DNA of 7,050 bases from Clostridiales bacterium UBA1206. Lineage in GTDB: Bacteria > Bacillota > Clostridia > Oscillospirales > CAG-382. Numbering within the stretch: position 1 is the stretch's first letter; each line of letters starts with the position of its first letter. Shown piece by piece: positions 1 to 5,797 of this stretch. The DNA is taken from contig DBXS01000007.1 in NCBI GenBank assembly GCA_002310055.1, positions 789-7,838 of the forward strand, read 5' to 3'. The position numbers were made by a program, and so were the translations under genes. The notes under the pieces were generated by a model. That model made no database searches, had not been told where the DNA came from, and saw only the letters and a program-made list of their open reading frames with translations.

Positions 1-22
1 CCAATCTATCCCGTCCTTATAA

Positions 23-54
23 AAAGGCGTCGCCAAGGCCGTGGCCACGCCTTT
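23..54. terminator. Terminator-like hairpin, better oriented for the minus strand
   Basis: Positions 23-30 (AAAGGCGT) pair perfectly with 47-54 (ACGCCTTT). After one C-C mismatch, 32-35 (GCCA) pair with 42-45 (TGGC), leaving a 6-nt loop. Read on the minus strand, the stem is followed by a run of five T, as in an intrinsic terminator. On the plus strand only three T follow. A TAA at 20-22 in frame 2 could end an upstream plus-strand gene, so the hairpin may be the terminator of that gene or bidirectional. No gene on either side is visible to settle the direction. Confidence 0.5.
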
Positions 55-103
55 GAACACAGGAGGGTGTGTCATAAAATTTTTCCCTTTCTTGCAAAAT
101 TAC

Positions 104-132
104 TTGAAATATGGAGCGGGATATACTATAAT
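104..132 (+). promoter_or_regulatory. SigA-type promoter of queA
   Basis: A -35 box TTGAAA (104-109) and a perfect -10 box TATAAT (127-132) are separated by exactly 17 bp. The expected start site is near 139, giving a leader of about 59 nt before the queA ATG at 198. The upstream DNA (74-103) is rich in A and T tracts and could act as an UP element. The promoter probably drives queA, miaA and the genes behind them, because no terminator is visible before 5725. Confidence 0.75.
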
Positions 133-153
133 ACCGCTATAAGGGGTATTATA
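127..153. promoter_or_regulatory. Perfect inverted repeat over the queA -10 box, possible operator
   Basis: TATAATACC (127-135) is the exact reverse complement of GGTATTATA (145-153), with a 9-nt spacer. The left arm contains the -10 box and the predicted start site lies in the spacer. The left arm would therefore not be transcribed from this promoter, so the symmetry suits a dimeric repressor site better than an RNA hairpin. The right arm also places a TATAAT on the minus strand, but no good minus-strand -35 box stands 16-18 bp from it. No known operator consensus was recognised. Confidence 0.45.
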
Positions 154-183
154 CCTTGCCCCGTTCCGCACTACAGTTTATTC

Positions 184-188
184 AGGAG
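184..188 (+). promoter_or_regulatory. Ribosome binding site that fixes the queA start
   Basis: AGGAG lies 9 nt ahead of the ATG at 198. An in-frame ATG at 156 would add 14 residues that do not resemble QueA and has no comparable site in front of it, so 198 is preferred. Confidence 0.75.
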
Positions 189-197
189 TTTTTATAT

Positions 198-1244
198 ATG
201 CCAAATCTTCCGGATCTCACGCGGCTTTCTTCGTACCGGTACGATCTTCCGCCGCGCCTCATAGCGCAGACGCCCGCCGAAAAGCGCGATTCCTCGCGCC
301 TGCTCGTGCTCGACCGCGCCACGGGCGATATAACGCACGGCGTGTTTACCGATATCTTATCGCATATCCGCCCGGGCGACGCGCTCGTCGTCAACGACAC
401 CAAAGTCATCCCGGCGCGCATAAAGGGCAAAAATCCCGCCCGCGCCGGCGAAATAGAAACGCTGCTTCTGGAACGCGTTGAAGGCGACGTGTGGAACTGC
501 CTCGTCAAGCCGGGCAAAAAGGCGCGCGCGGGCGACGTAATAGAGTATTCGCCCGAACTGCGCGGAGTCGTCGAATACGTCAACGAAGAAGACGGCTCGA
601 GGCGTATACGCTTTGAATATCAGGGCAATTTTCTCGCGCTGCTCGATAAGATCGGCGCCATGCCGCTGCCGCCGTATATAAAAGAAAAACTGCGCGACAA
701 AACGCGCTACCAGACGGTGTACGCGCTGCACGAAGGTTCGGCGGCGGCGCCCACCGCGGGGCTGCATTTCACGCCCGAACTGCTGCAAAAGCTCAAAGAA
801 AACGGCGTGCGTATAGTCCGCGTGCTGCTGCACGTGGGGCTGGGGACGTTCCGCCCCGTAAAGGAACAGAACATACTCGAACACAAAATGCACACCGAGC
901 ATATAGAACTCACGCCCCAAGCCGCAAGCGAACTCAATTCCGTGCGGGAAACCGGCGGCAGGATCTTCGCCGTGGGGACCACTTCGTGCCGCCTGCTCGA
1001 AAGCTGCGCGGCGGAAGACGGCGCGTTTTCGCCGTACTGCGGCGAGACCGGGATATTCATCTACCCCGGCTACAGATTCAAAGCCGTCGACGCGCTCATC
1101 ACCAATTTCCACCTGCCCGAAAGCACGCTCATAATGCTCGTTTCGGCGTTCGCCGGATACGAAAACACCATGAAAGCATATAAGGAAGCGGTGGAAAAAG
1201 AATACCGTTTCTTCAGCTTCGGCGACGCGATGCTCATCGAATAG
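198..1244 (+). CDS. queA: S-adenosylmethionine:tRNA ribosyltransferase-isomerase (QueA)
   Basis: QueA transfers and isomerises the ribosyl group of S-adenosylmethionine onto 7-aminomethyl-7-deazaguanine at tRNA position 34, giving epoxyqueuosine, the penultimate step of queuosine synthesis in the cytoplasm. From the ATG at 198 the protein has 348 residues, close to the usual 340-360. Family signatures are intact: YDLPPRLIAQ (15-24), RDSSRLLVLDR (30-40), NDTKVIPAR (66-74), the glycine/proline-rich block GSAAAPTAGLHFT (180-192), LHVGLGTFRPV (211-221), GTTSCRLLE (260-268), IYPGY (288-292), TNFHLPESTL (302-311) and RFFSFGDAMLI (337-347). The first gene after the promoter at 104-132, it stands 18 bp ahead of miaA. 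queA often neighbours tgt, which is not seen here. Identification is secure; no frameshift or missing block is visible. Confidence 0.97.
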   Translation: MPNLPDLTRLSSYRYDLPPRLIAQTPAEKRDSSRLLVLDRATGDITHGVFTDILSHIRPGDALVVNDTKVIPARIKGKNPARAGEIETLLLERVEGDVWNCLVKPGKKARAGDVIEYSPELRGVVEYVNEEDGSRRIRFEYQGNFLALLDKIGAMPLPPYIKEKLRDKTRYQTVYALHEGSAAAPTAGLHFTPELLQKLKENGVRIVRVLLHVGLGTFRPVKEQNILEHKMHTEHIELTPQAASELNSVRETGGRIFAVGTTSCRLLESCAAEDGAFSPYCGETGIFIYPGYRFKAVDALITNFHLPESTLIMLVSAFAGYENTMKAYKEAVEKEYRFFSFGDAMLIE

Positions 1245-1262
1245 AAAATCAGCGGGGTTTAT

Positions 1263-2189
1263 ATGAAAAAAGCTATCGTTCTGGGCGGTCAGACCGGTTC
1301 GGGCAAGACTTCGCTCGCGATCCGACTGTGCCGCGAATTCGGCGGCGAGATAATTTCCGCCGATTCAATGCAGGTCTACCGCAAAATGGATATAGGCACC
1401 GCCAAACCCACGGCGGAAGAGCTCGCGGCGGCGCCGCATCACCTTATCGACGCGCTCGATATCACCGAGCGGTTTTCGTCGGCGGATTTCGTGGCGCTCG
1501 CTTCAAAAGCGCTGGAAGACATAACTTCACGCGGTAAGATCCCGTTCGTCACGGGCGGCACCGGGCTGTATTCGCAGATGCTTTTCAATTCGTTTTCGCT
1601 TTCGCAAAGCGGCGGCGACCCCGAAGTGAGGCGCGCGCTTGCCGAAGAAGCCGCCGAGCGCGGCGCGGACGCGCTTTACGCGGAGCTTTGCAGGATCGAC
1701 CCCGATTCCGCGTCGCGCACACAGCCCAACAACGTGCGCCGGGTCATACGGTATCTCGAAATTTTCCGCGTCACGGGGATGACCCCCACGCAGATGAACG
1801 CAATCAACAATTCCGGCAAAAGAGAATACGACACGCTGTATATCTGCCTGTGGTCGGCCGACAGAAAGCTCATCTATTCGCGTATTGACGCGCGCGTGGA
1901 TAAAATGTTCGCTTCGGGCCTGGAACGCGAAGCGCGTTCGCTTTACGACGCCGGGCTGGAAAACGCCCCGACCGCCGGCGCCGCCATAGGATACAAAGAA
2001 CTGTTCCCGTATTTCCGCGGAGAATACGGGCTGGAAGAGGCGAAAGAACTTATAAAACGGCGTTCGCGCAATTACGCCAAACGCCAGCAGACGTATTTCA
2101 AACGCATACCCGGCTGCGTGTTCGTCGACATCGACGGCGATCCGTACAAAACTGTAAAAGAACTCGTGCTCGCACATCTGGAGCGGTAA
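1263..2189 (+). CDS. miaA: tRNA dimethylallyltransferase (MiaA)
   Basis: MiaA transfers a dimethylallyl group to N6 of A37 in tRNAs that read codons beginning with U, making i6A37. The 308-residue protein has the usual length. A P-loop GQTGSGKT lies at residues 9-16, followed by DSMQVYRKMDIGTAKP (34-49), HHLID (59-63), GGTGLY (98-103), PNNVRRVIRYLE (155-166), the AIGYKEL block and the C-terminal RRSRNYAKRQQTYFKR segment that contacts tRNA. The start is the ATG at 1263; its ribosome binding site is weak, a GCGGGG stretch about 6 nt upstream. The gene follows queA by 18 bp, and its TAA is directly followed by the ATG of the next gene, which suggests translational coupling. tRNA-Tyr is a known shared substrate of the queuosine and i6A pathways, so pairing with queA makes sense. 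Confidence 0.97.
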   Translation: MKKAIVLGGQTGSGKTSLAIRLCREFGGEIISADSMQVYRKMDIGTAKPTAEELAAAPHHLIDALDITERFSSADFVALASKALEDITSRGKIPFVTGGTGLYSQMLFNSFSLSQSGGDPEVRRALAEEAAERGADALYAELCRIDPDSASRTQPNNVRRVIRYLEIFRVTGMTPTQMNAINNSGKREYDTLYICLWSADRKLIYSRIDARVDKMFASGLEREARSLYDAGLENAPTAGAAIGYKELFPYFRGEYGLEEAKELIKRRSRNYAKRQQTYFKRIPGCVFVDIDGDPYKTVKELVLAHLER

Positions 2190-3443
2190 ATGAAAAATTA
2201 TCTCAAACACATTTTAATGGGAATAGCGGCCATCGCGGTCCTGTGCTACGTGGGGCTGCAGGTGAGCCTTTCGGTCGGCGATATGATCGAAGTCGAAAGC
2301 GCCGTCTACGGGGCCACCGACCGCGCGATCCAGGCGGAAGCGTATATCTTCCGCGACGAAACGCCCATCACCGTCGCCGGCAGCGGCACGCCGTGCTATT
2401 ATTTTGCCGACGGCGAAAAAGTCGCCCGCGGCGCCGACATTATGACGGTCTACCGCAGCGAAAGCGACGCCGCGCTGCAGGAAGAGATCAACGGTCTGGA
2501 AAAGAAGATCGCCGTGCTCGAACGCTCGTCGATAACCAAGATCTATTCCACCAACGAACTCGAAACGCTCGACCGAAATATTTCCGAACGCGTGTATTCC
2601 ATAATAGATTCGGTCAATTCGGGCAATCTGCGTCTGGCGTCTCTGGGCGAAGACGAGCTGCTCGTGCTGCTCAACCGCCGCACCGCGGTTATGACCGCCG
2701 CCGGCGGCTACGATATGGTCATAAACGAATACCGCAAACGCATAAGCGATTTGAAAACGCTGCTTTCCGAAATCCCGCTCACCGTGCGCGCGACCGAATC
2801 GGGCTACTTCTATTCCGCCACCGACGGTTACGAATACACTTTCACTATGAACCTGCTCAACAACATCACGCTGGAACAGTACTACGCGCTGCAGAACGCG
2901 CAGCCGCGTTTCGCCTCGGCGAACCTCAGCGCGGGCAAGATCGTCTCCTCGCCGCGCTGGTACGTCACCGTCAGTCTGGACAAAAAGACGATCTCGCGGC
3001 TCACGGCGGGCAAAGGCGCCTATACGCTGTATAAGATACGGTTCCCGTATTCGGACGGCCGCACGCTCGAAATGCGGCTGGACAAAGTGATCTCGCAGAC
3101 CAACTACGAGACCGCCGTTGCGGTGTTTTCCACCGATATCATCGTCCAGGGATTCAACTACACCCGCGCCCAGCCGGTGGAGATCGTCGCCGAATCGTAT
3201 TCGGGCATAAAAGTCCCGGCGGCGGCGATACGCGTCGTCGAGGGCAAGGTGGGCGTGTACACGCTCGACGGCACCGTGGTCAAATTCAAGACCGCCGAGG
3301 TGCTTTACGAAGAAAACGGTTACTGCTACTGCAAGGCGCCGTACCCCGAAAAGATTGACCGCGTGTCAAGGTCCGCGCTTTCGCTTTACGACCCGGTCAT
3401 AGTTTCGGGCCGCGACCTGTACGAAGGGAAGATAGTAAAATGA
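2190..3443 (+). CDS. HlyD/membrane-fusion-like single-pass membrane protein
   Basis: The 417-residue protein has one N-terminal transmembrane segment (about 6-28) with no obvious cleavage site, so it is probably anchored with the rest outside the cell. Next come a first half of a barrel-sandwich (lipoyl-like) fold around CYYFADGEKVARGADI (69-84), a helical, probably coiled-coil hairpin (about 92-195), and the returning lipoyl half near VRATESGYFY (199-208). A beta-barrel region and a C-terminal segment ending LYDPVIVSGRDLYEGKIVK (399-417) follow; VPAAAI (342-347) is typical of adaptor subunits. This is the layout of HlyD-type periplasmic adaptors, but no ABC permease, ATPase or outer-membrane partner is in the window. 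GGAG at 2180-2183 is its likely ribosome site, lying inside miaA. It overlaps yggS by 4 bp. To my knowledge similar proteins sit beside yggS and sepF in other Clostridia, which hints at an envelope or division role; the function is not established. Confidence 0.8.
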   Translation: MKNYLKHILMGIAAIAVLCYVGLQVSLSVGDMIEVESAVYGATDRAIQAEAYIFRDETPITVAGSGTPCYYFADGEKVARGADIMTVYRSESDAALQEEINGLEKKIAVLERSSITKIYSTNELETLDRNISERVYSIIDSVNSGNLRLASLGEDELLVLLNRRTAVMTAAGGYDMVINEYRKRISDLKTLLSEIPLTVRATESGYFYSATDGYEYTFTMNLLNNITLEQYYALQNAQPRFASANLSAGKIVSSPRWYVTVSLDKKTISRLTAGKGAYTLYKIRFPYSDGRTLEMRLDKVISQTNYETAVAVFSTDIIVQGFNYTRAQPVEIVAESYSGIKVPAAAIRVVEGKVGVYTLDGTVVKFKTAEVLYEENGYCYCKAPYPEKIDRVSRSALSLYDPVIVSGRDLYEGKIVK

Positions 3444-4138
3444 GCATCACCGACGAAGAGCTGCGAAGCAACATACAGACTCTGCTTTCCGCCGCGGCGG
3501 GGAAAGCGCGCGTGCTCGCCGCCACCAAGACGGTCGACGCGCAGACGATAAACAAAATATACGATATGGGCATAGATCTCATAGGCGAAAACCGCGTGCA
3601 GGAGCTTATGGAAAAGCTGCCGTATCTGGATAAACGGTTCGAGATCCACTTCATAGGCCGTCTGCAGCGCAACAAGGTCAAATATATCGTCGGCCGCGTC
3701 GCGCTCATCCATTCGCTGGATTCCGTCCCGCTCGCCGAAGAGATCGACAAACGCGCGCAGAAGCTGGGCATAGTTCAGGAATGTCTCGTCGAAGTCAACC
3801 TGGGGAACGAAGATTCCAAAGGCGGCGTGCCGCTTGAGGAAGTCGAAAACTTTATCTCTTCCGTATCGGTTTTCGGGCACATAAAGATAGTCGGACTGAT
3901 GGGCGTGGTGCCTAATTGCGGCGAAAAAGAAAATTTATGTGCTTTTTTTACAAAAATAACAAAAAAATTTATTGACATCAAGCACCAAAATGTGGATAAT
4001 AGTAATATGAGTAATGCCGAAATGCGCATCCTCTCTTTGGGCATGACTCACGATTACGTACAGGCGCTGGAATGCGGCTCCAACCTCATACGCATAGGCG
4101 AGGGCGTGTTCGGCGCGCGCACGTATCAAAAAACGTAA
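3440..4138 (+). CDS. yggS: YggS/PROSC family pyridoxal phosphate homeostasis protein (YlmE-like)
   Basis: This family binds pyridoxal 5'-phosphate on a single-domain TIM barrel and buffers the cofactor; it has no proven enzymatic activity. The 232-residue protein shows the PLP lysine in LAATKT (K30), GENRVQE (49-55), HFIGRLQRNKV (70-80), VEVNLGNEDSKGG (117-129), GLMGVVP (152-158), LSLGMTHDY (198-206) and the phosphate-binding end GSNLIRIGEGVFGAR (213-227). The start ATG overlaps the stop of the preceding gene (ATGA), so translation is probably coupled. In Bacillus the homologue ylmE stands just ahead of sepF, as here. Residues about 162-192 are encoded by strikingly AT-rich DNA (17 G/C in the 80 bases 3931-4010) with codons unlike the rest of the gene. 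The frame is unbroken and the downstream motifs are intact, so this does not look like a frameshift. A promoter lies inside this stretch. Confidence 0.95.
   Translation: MSITDEELRSNIQTLLSAAAGKARVLAATKTVDAQTINKIYDMGIDLIGENRVQELMEKLPYLDKRFEIHFIGRLQRNKVKYIVGRVALIHSLDSVPLAEEIDKRAQKLGIVQECLVEVNLGNEDSKGGVPLEEVENFISSVSVFGHIKIVGLMGVVPNCGEKENLCAFFTKITKKFIDIKHQNVDNSNMSNAEMRILSLGMTHDYVQALECGSNLIRIGEGVFGARTYQKT
3972..4000 (+). promoter_or_regulatory. Promoter embedded in yggS, probably for sepF-yggT-divIVA
   Basis: A perfect -35 box TTGACA (3972-3977) is followed, after exactly 17 bp, by GATAAT (3995-4000), which matches the -10 consensus at five of six bases. A and T tracts directly upstream (about 3943-3971) resemble an UP element. 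The predicted start is near 4007, giving a leader of about 170 nt before the sepF ATG, the first part of which is yggS coding sequence. The site sits in the only strongly AT-rich stretch of an otherwise GC-rich gene, which supports a real function. Confidence 0.65.
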
Positions 4139-4178
4139 ATAAAATAATAAAAACATACAACACGGAGGAACCAAACAA

Positions 4179-4631
4179 ATGGGAATTTTTGATTTTGTTC
4201 GCAACACATTCAACGGAGAAAACACCGAGGACGATTACGAAAAGAAATACGACGACGAAATGGAAGAAGAAGCCGTTTCCGCCGCCGTCGGCGCCGTGCG
4301 CGAAAGCAGCAGCGTGGTGAGCCCCGTCAATCTCGAAATGAAAGTCTGCAAACCTTCGAGATACGACGAAGTCGCCGGCATATCCACTCATCTCCTTCAG
4401 CACAAGACCGTAGTGCTCAACCTCGAAAACGCTAACAGAGAAGTCGCCATCCGCATTATAGATTTCCTTTCCGGCGTCACCTTCGCCATCAAAGGCCAGA
4501 TCAAGAACGTGGCAAGCTCCACCTACGTCATCACTCCCGACCACGTCGAAGTGACCGGCGACCAGAAAGCCGCCGAACCCGCAGCCGCTCCCGAACAGCC
4601 CGCCGTCAAACAGCCCAGGGAGTTCTTCTGA
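4179..4631 (+). CDS. sepF: Cell division protein SepF
   Basis: SepF anchors FtsZ to the membrane and organises its filaments at the division site. The 150-residue protein has the expected length and layout. An N-terminal amphipathic membrane-binding helix begins MGIFDFVRNTF (1-11). It is followed by a charged, poorly ordered linker (about 14-48) rich in D and E. The globular domain (about 52-127) carries KPSRYDEV (58-65), TVVLNLENANRE (77-88), IIDFLSGVTFAIKG (93-106) and YVITPDHVEV (116-125). The glycine of FLSG (G99) matches the dimer-interface glycine of the family. The Ala/Pro-rich tail (131-146) is probably disordered. GGAGG at 4164-4168 precedes the ATG by 10 nt. The gap after yggS (4139-4178) is AT-rich. 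Transcription is probably helped by the promoter inside yggS. Confidence 0.96.
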   Translation: MGIFDFVRNTFNGENTEDDYEKKYDDEMEEEAVSAAVGAVRESSSVVSPVNLEMKVCKPSRYDEVAGISTHLLQHKTVVLNLENANREVAIRIIDFLSGVTFAIKGQIKNVASSTYVITPDHVEVTGDQKAAEPAAAPEQPAVKQPREFF

Positions 4632-4660
4632 TATCTCACGTCTTTTCCGCTGACAGATCC

Positions 4661-4665
4661 GAGGT
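4661..4665 (+). promoter_or_regulatory. Ribosome binding site for the GTG start of the YggT gene
   Basis: GAGGT lies 6 nt ahead of the GTG at 4672. No in-frame ATG is available before the first membrane segment, so GTG is taken as the start. Confidence 0.6.
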
Positions 4666-4671
4666 CATAAA

Positions 4672-4947
4672 GTGCTTATAGTCGAATTGATCAAAGGCGT
4701 CGCCACGGTCATACTGTCCGCGCTGTCTTTGCTTATAGTCATAAGGGTACTTTACCCTATTTTCGCGGACCCCGAACAGAGTCTGCTCTATTCGTTCGCC
4801 TACGCGACGACGCAGCCGTTCGCCCAGCCGGTCTCGGACTTTCTGGAAAGCAAGCTCGATCTGCCCATAGCGACCGACGACCTGGGCGCGCTCGTGGCGC
4901 TGCTCGTGATATCGGTGGTCAGTATGATACTGGCGTTTTTCGGATAA
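4672..4947 (+). CDS. YggT family small membrane protein (YlmG-like)
   Basis: The 91-residue protein has two hydrophobic segments (about 8-30 and 70-90) joined by a polar loop. The loop carries features of the YggT family: RVLYPIF at the end of the first helix, then ATTQPFAQPVSDFL (45-58), matching the family pattern of a T-x-P-x-x-x-P stretch between the helices. It corresponds to a single YggT repeat, as in Bacillus YlmG. The biochemical role is unsettled; homologues are linked to division, osmotic response or, in plastids, to nucleoid and thylakoid organisation. It starts at GTG 40 bp after sepF and ends 19 bp before divIVA. In Bacillus the next gene would be ylmH (S4-domain RNA-binding protein), which is absent here. 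Confidence 0.88.
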   Translation: MLIVELIKGVATVILSALSLLIVIRVLYPIFADPEQSLLYSFAYATTQPFAQPVSDFLESKLDLPIATDDLGALVALLVISVVSMILAFFG

Positions 4948-4966
4948 ATATTTTGGAGGTAATACC

Positions 4967-5716
4967 ATGCTCGCACCGCACGAACTAAAAAACAAATCGT
5001 TCACCAAGACCATGCGCGGCTACAATCCGCAGGAGGTCGACGAATACATAGATTTCCTTGTGGAAAACTATACCGCGCTCTACCGCGAAAACAGCGAGCT
5101 CGAGCGCAAACTCAAAATAGTCGTCACCAATCTCGACGAGCTCAAGGATGAAGAGGAAGCCATACGCTCCACTCTGCTCAAATCGCAGAAACTAAGCGAA
5201 AAGATCATCCGCGACGCCAACGAAAAGGCCGACGTCATCACGTCTTCCATAAAAGACCGCTGCGACGCCGTAATCGCCGATTTCCGCGACCAGCTCGGCG
5301 AGGAAAAGAAAGAGATGTGGCAGATCCGCACCAAGGTGCTCGACTTCAAAAAGAACGTTTACGATCTTTACCGTTCGCATATAGAAGAACTCCAGGCGAT
5401 CTCGGTCAACGAGCTCGAAGACATCGTGCTCCCCAACGAATCCGAGATCGTGAGCAAGATCTTCACCGACGTCAAGGGCGCCATCCGCGACGGTATCGCC
5501 ACCGACGAAAAAGAGCGCGAGGAGACCGACCTCAACGCCGAACCCGCTCCCGCGCCGGCTCCCGCACCCGCGGAGGAAGAAGCCGCGCCCGTTTCGGACG
5601 AGGAATACCTGCGCACGCTGCAGCAGAAAGAGCCGCCCGCGCCGGAGGAACCCGTCCCGGAGGAGCCGGCTCCCGAAGAACCGGTTCCCGCCGTAAACGA
5701 CGAACAGGACGCCTAA
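4967..5716 (+). CDS. divIVA: DivIVA family coiled-coil protein
   Basis: DivIVA binds negatively curved membrane at poles and septa and recruits division, polarity or wall-growth proteins. The N-terminal lipid-binding domain is clear: LAPHELKNKSFTKTMRGYN (2-20), then PQEVDEYIDFLVENY (21-35). A long charged coiled coil runs from about 36 to 130, with a second helical stretch to about 185. The last 60 residues are an acidic, proline/alanine-rich tail with AP repeats (about 192-202) and EEPVP/EEPAP repeats (227-241), which is longer and more repetitive than in Bacillus. The residue matching the membrane-inserting Phe17 of Bacillus DivIVA is Met16 here, followed by the conserved Arg17-Gly-Tyr. GGAGGT at 4955-4960 stands 6 nt ahead of the ATG. 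The position between yggT and ileS is the classical Gram-positive location. An intrinsic terminator follows 8 bp after the stop. Confidence 0.95.
   Translation: MLAPHELKNKSFTKTMRGYNPQEVDEYIDFLVENYTALYRENSELERKLKIVVTNLDELKDEEEAIRSTLLKSQKLSEKIIRDANEKADVITSSIKDRCDAVIADFRDQLGEEKKEMWQIRTKVLDFKKNVYDLYRSHIEELQAISVNELEDIVLPNESEIVSKIFTDVKGAIRDGIATDEKEREETDLNAEPAPAPAPAPAEEEAAPVSDEEYLRTLQQKEPPAPEEPVPEEPAPEEPVPAVNDEQDA
5537..5689 (+). repeat. Pro/Ala/Glu low-complexity repeats in the divIVA tail
   Basis: Two short degenerate repeat tracts are in frame within divIVA. An Ala-Pro alternation lies at about 5537-5572 and three EEPVP-like units at 5645-5689. They encode a probably disordered acidic tail. Such tracts are prone to length change between strains. 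Confidence 0.6.
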
Positions 5717-5724
5717 TAGCGCTA

Positions 5725-5766
5725 ACGGAAAAAACCGCACGTCACGGCGGTTTTTCTTCCGTTTTT
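5725..5766 (+). terminator. Intrinsic terminator after divIVA
   Basis: AAAAACCGC (5730-5738) pairs with GCGGTTTTT (5747-5755) across an 8-nt loop. An outer pairing of ACGGAA (5725-5730) with TTCCGT (5757-5762) can extend the stem, and a second T run follows at 5762-5766. This is a classical rho-independent terminator that should end the division-gene transcript. It lies in the 81-bp gap before ileS, and no clear promoter is seen after it. Confidence 0.8.
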
Positions 5767-5797
5767 ACGAAAAATCCACACTCAAGAGGAATGTGAA

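Noticed and set aside
1..22. Possible C-terminus of an upstream plus-strand gene ending at the TAA at 20-22
   Set aside because: Only six codons are visible, too few to identify a gene; the adjoining hairpin is merely compatible with it.
67..264. Open reading frame from a GTG just after AGGAGG (61-66), overlapping the queA start
   Set aside because: The GTG touches the ribosome-site-like motif, leaving no spacing. The product resembles nothing known, and the frame crosses the promoter and the start of queA.
357..1112. Minus-strand open frame opposite queA
   Set aside because: It is a shadow of queA with no plausible start signal and no family resemblance.
3912..4015. AT-rich part of yggS as a frameshift, insertion or horizontally acquired patch
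   Set aside because: The frame is continuous, the flanking YggS motifs are present at sensible spacing, and a near-consensus promoter gives a simpler explanation for the composition.
5317..5796. Arginine-rich plus-strand frame overlapping the end of divIVA
   Set aside because: It is a frame-shifted reading of the divIVA coiled coil and tail; low-complexity Arg/Ala/Gly composition is typical of out-of-frame GC-rich DNA.
5717..5797. T-box riboswitch ahead of ileS
   Set aside because: The gap is too short for the T-box stem I and antiterminator; only a plain terminator hairpin is visible.
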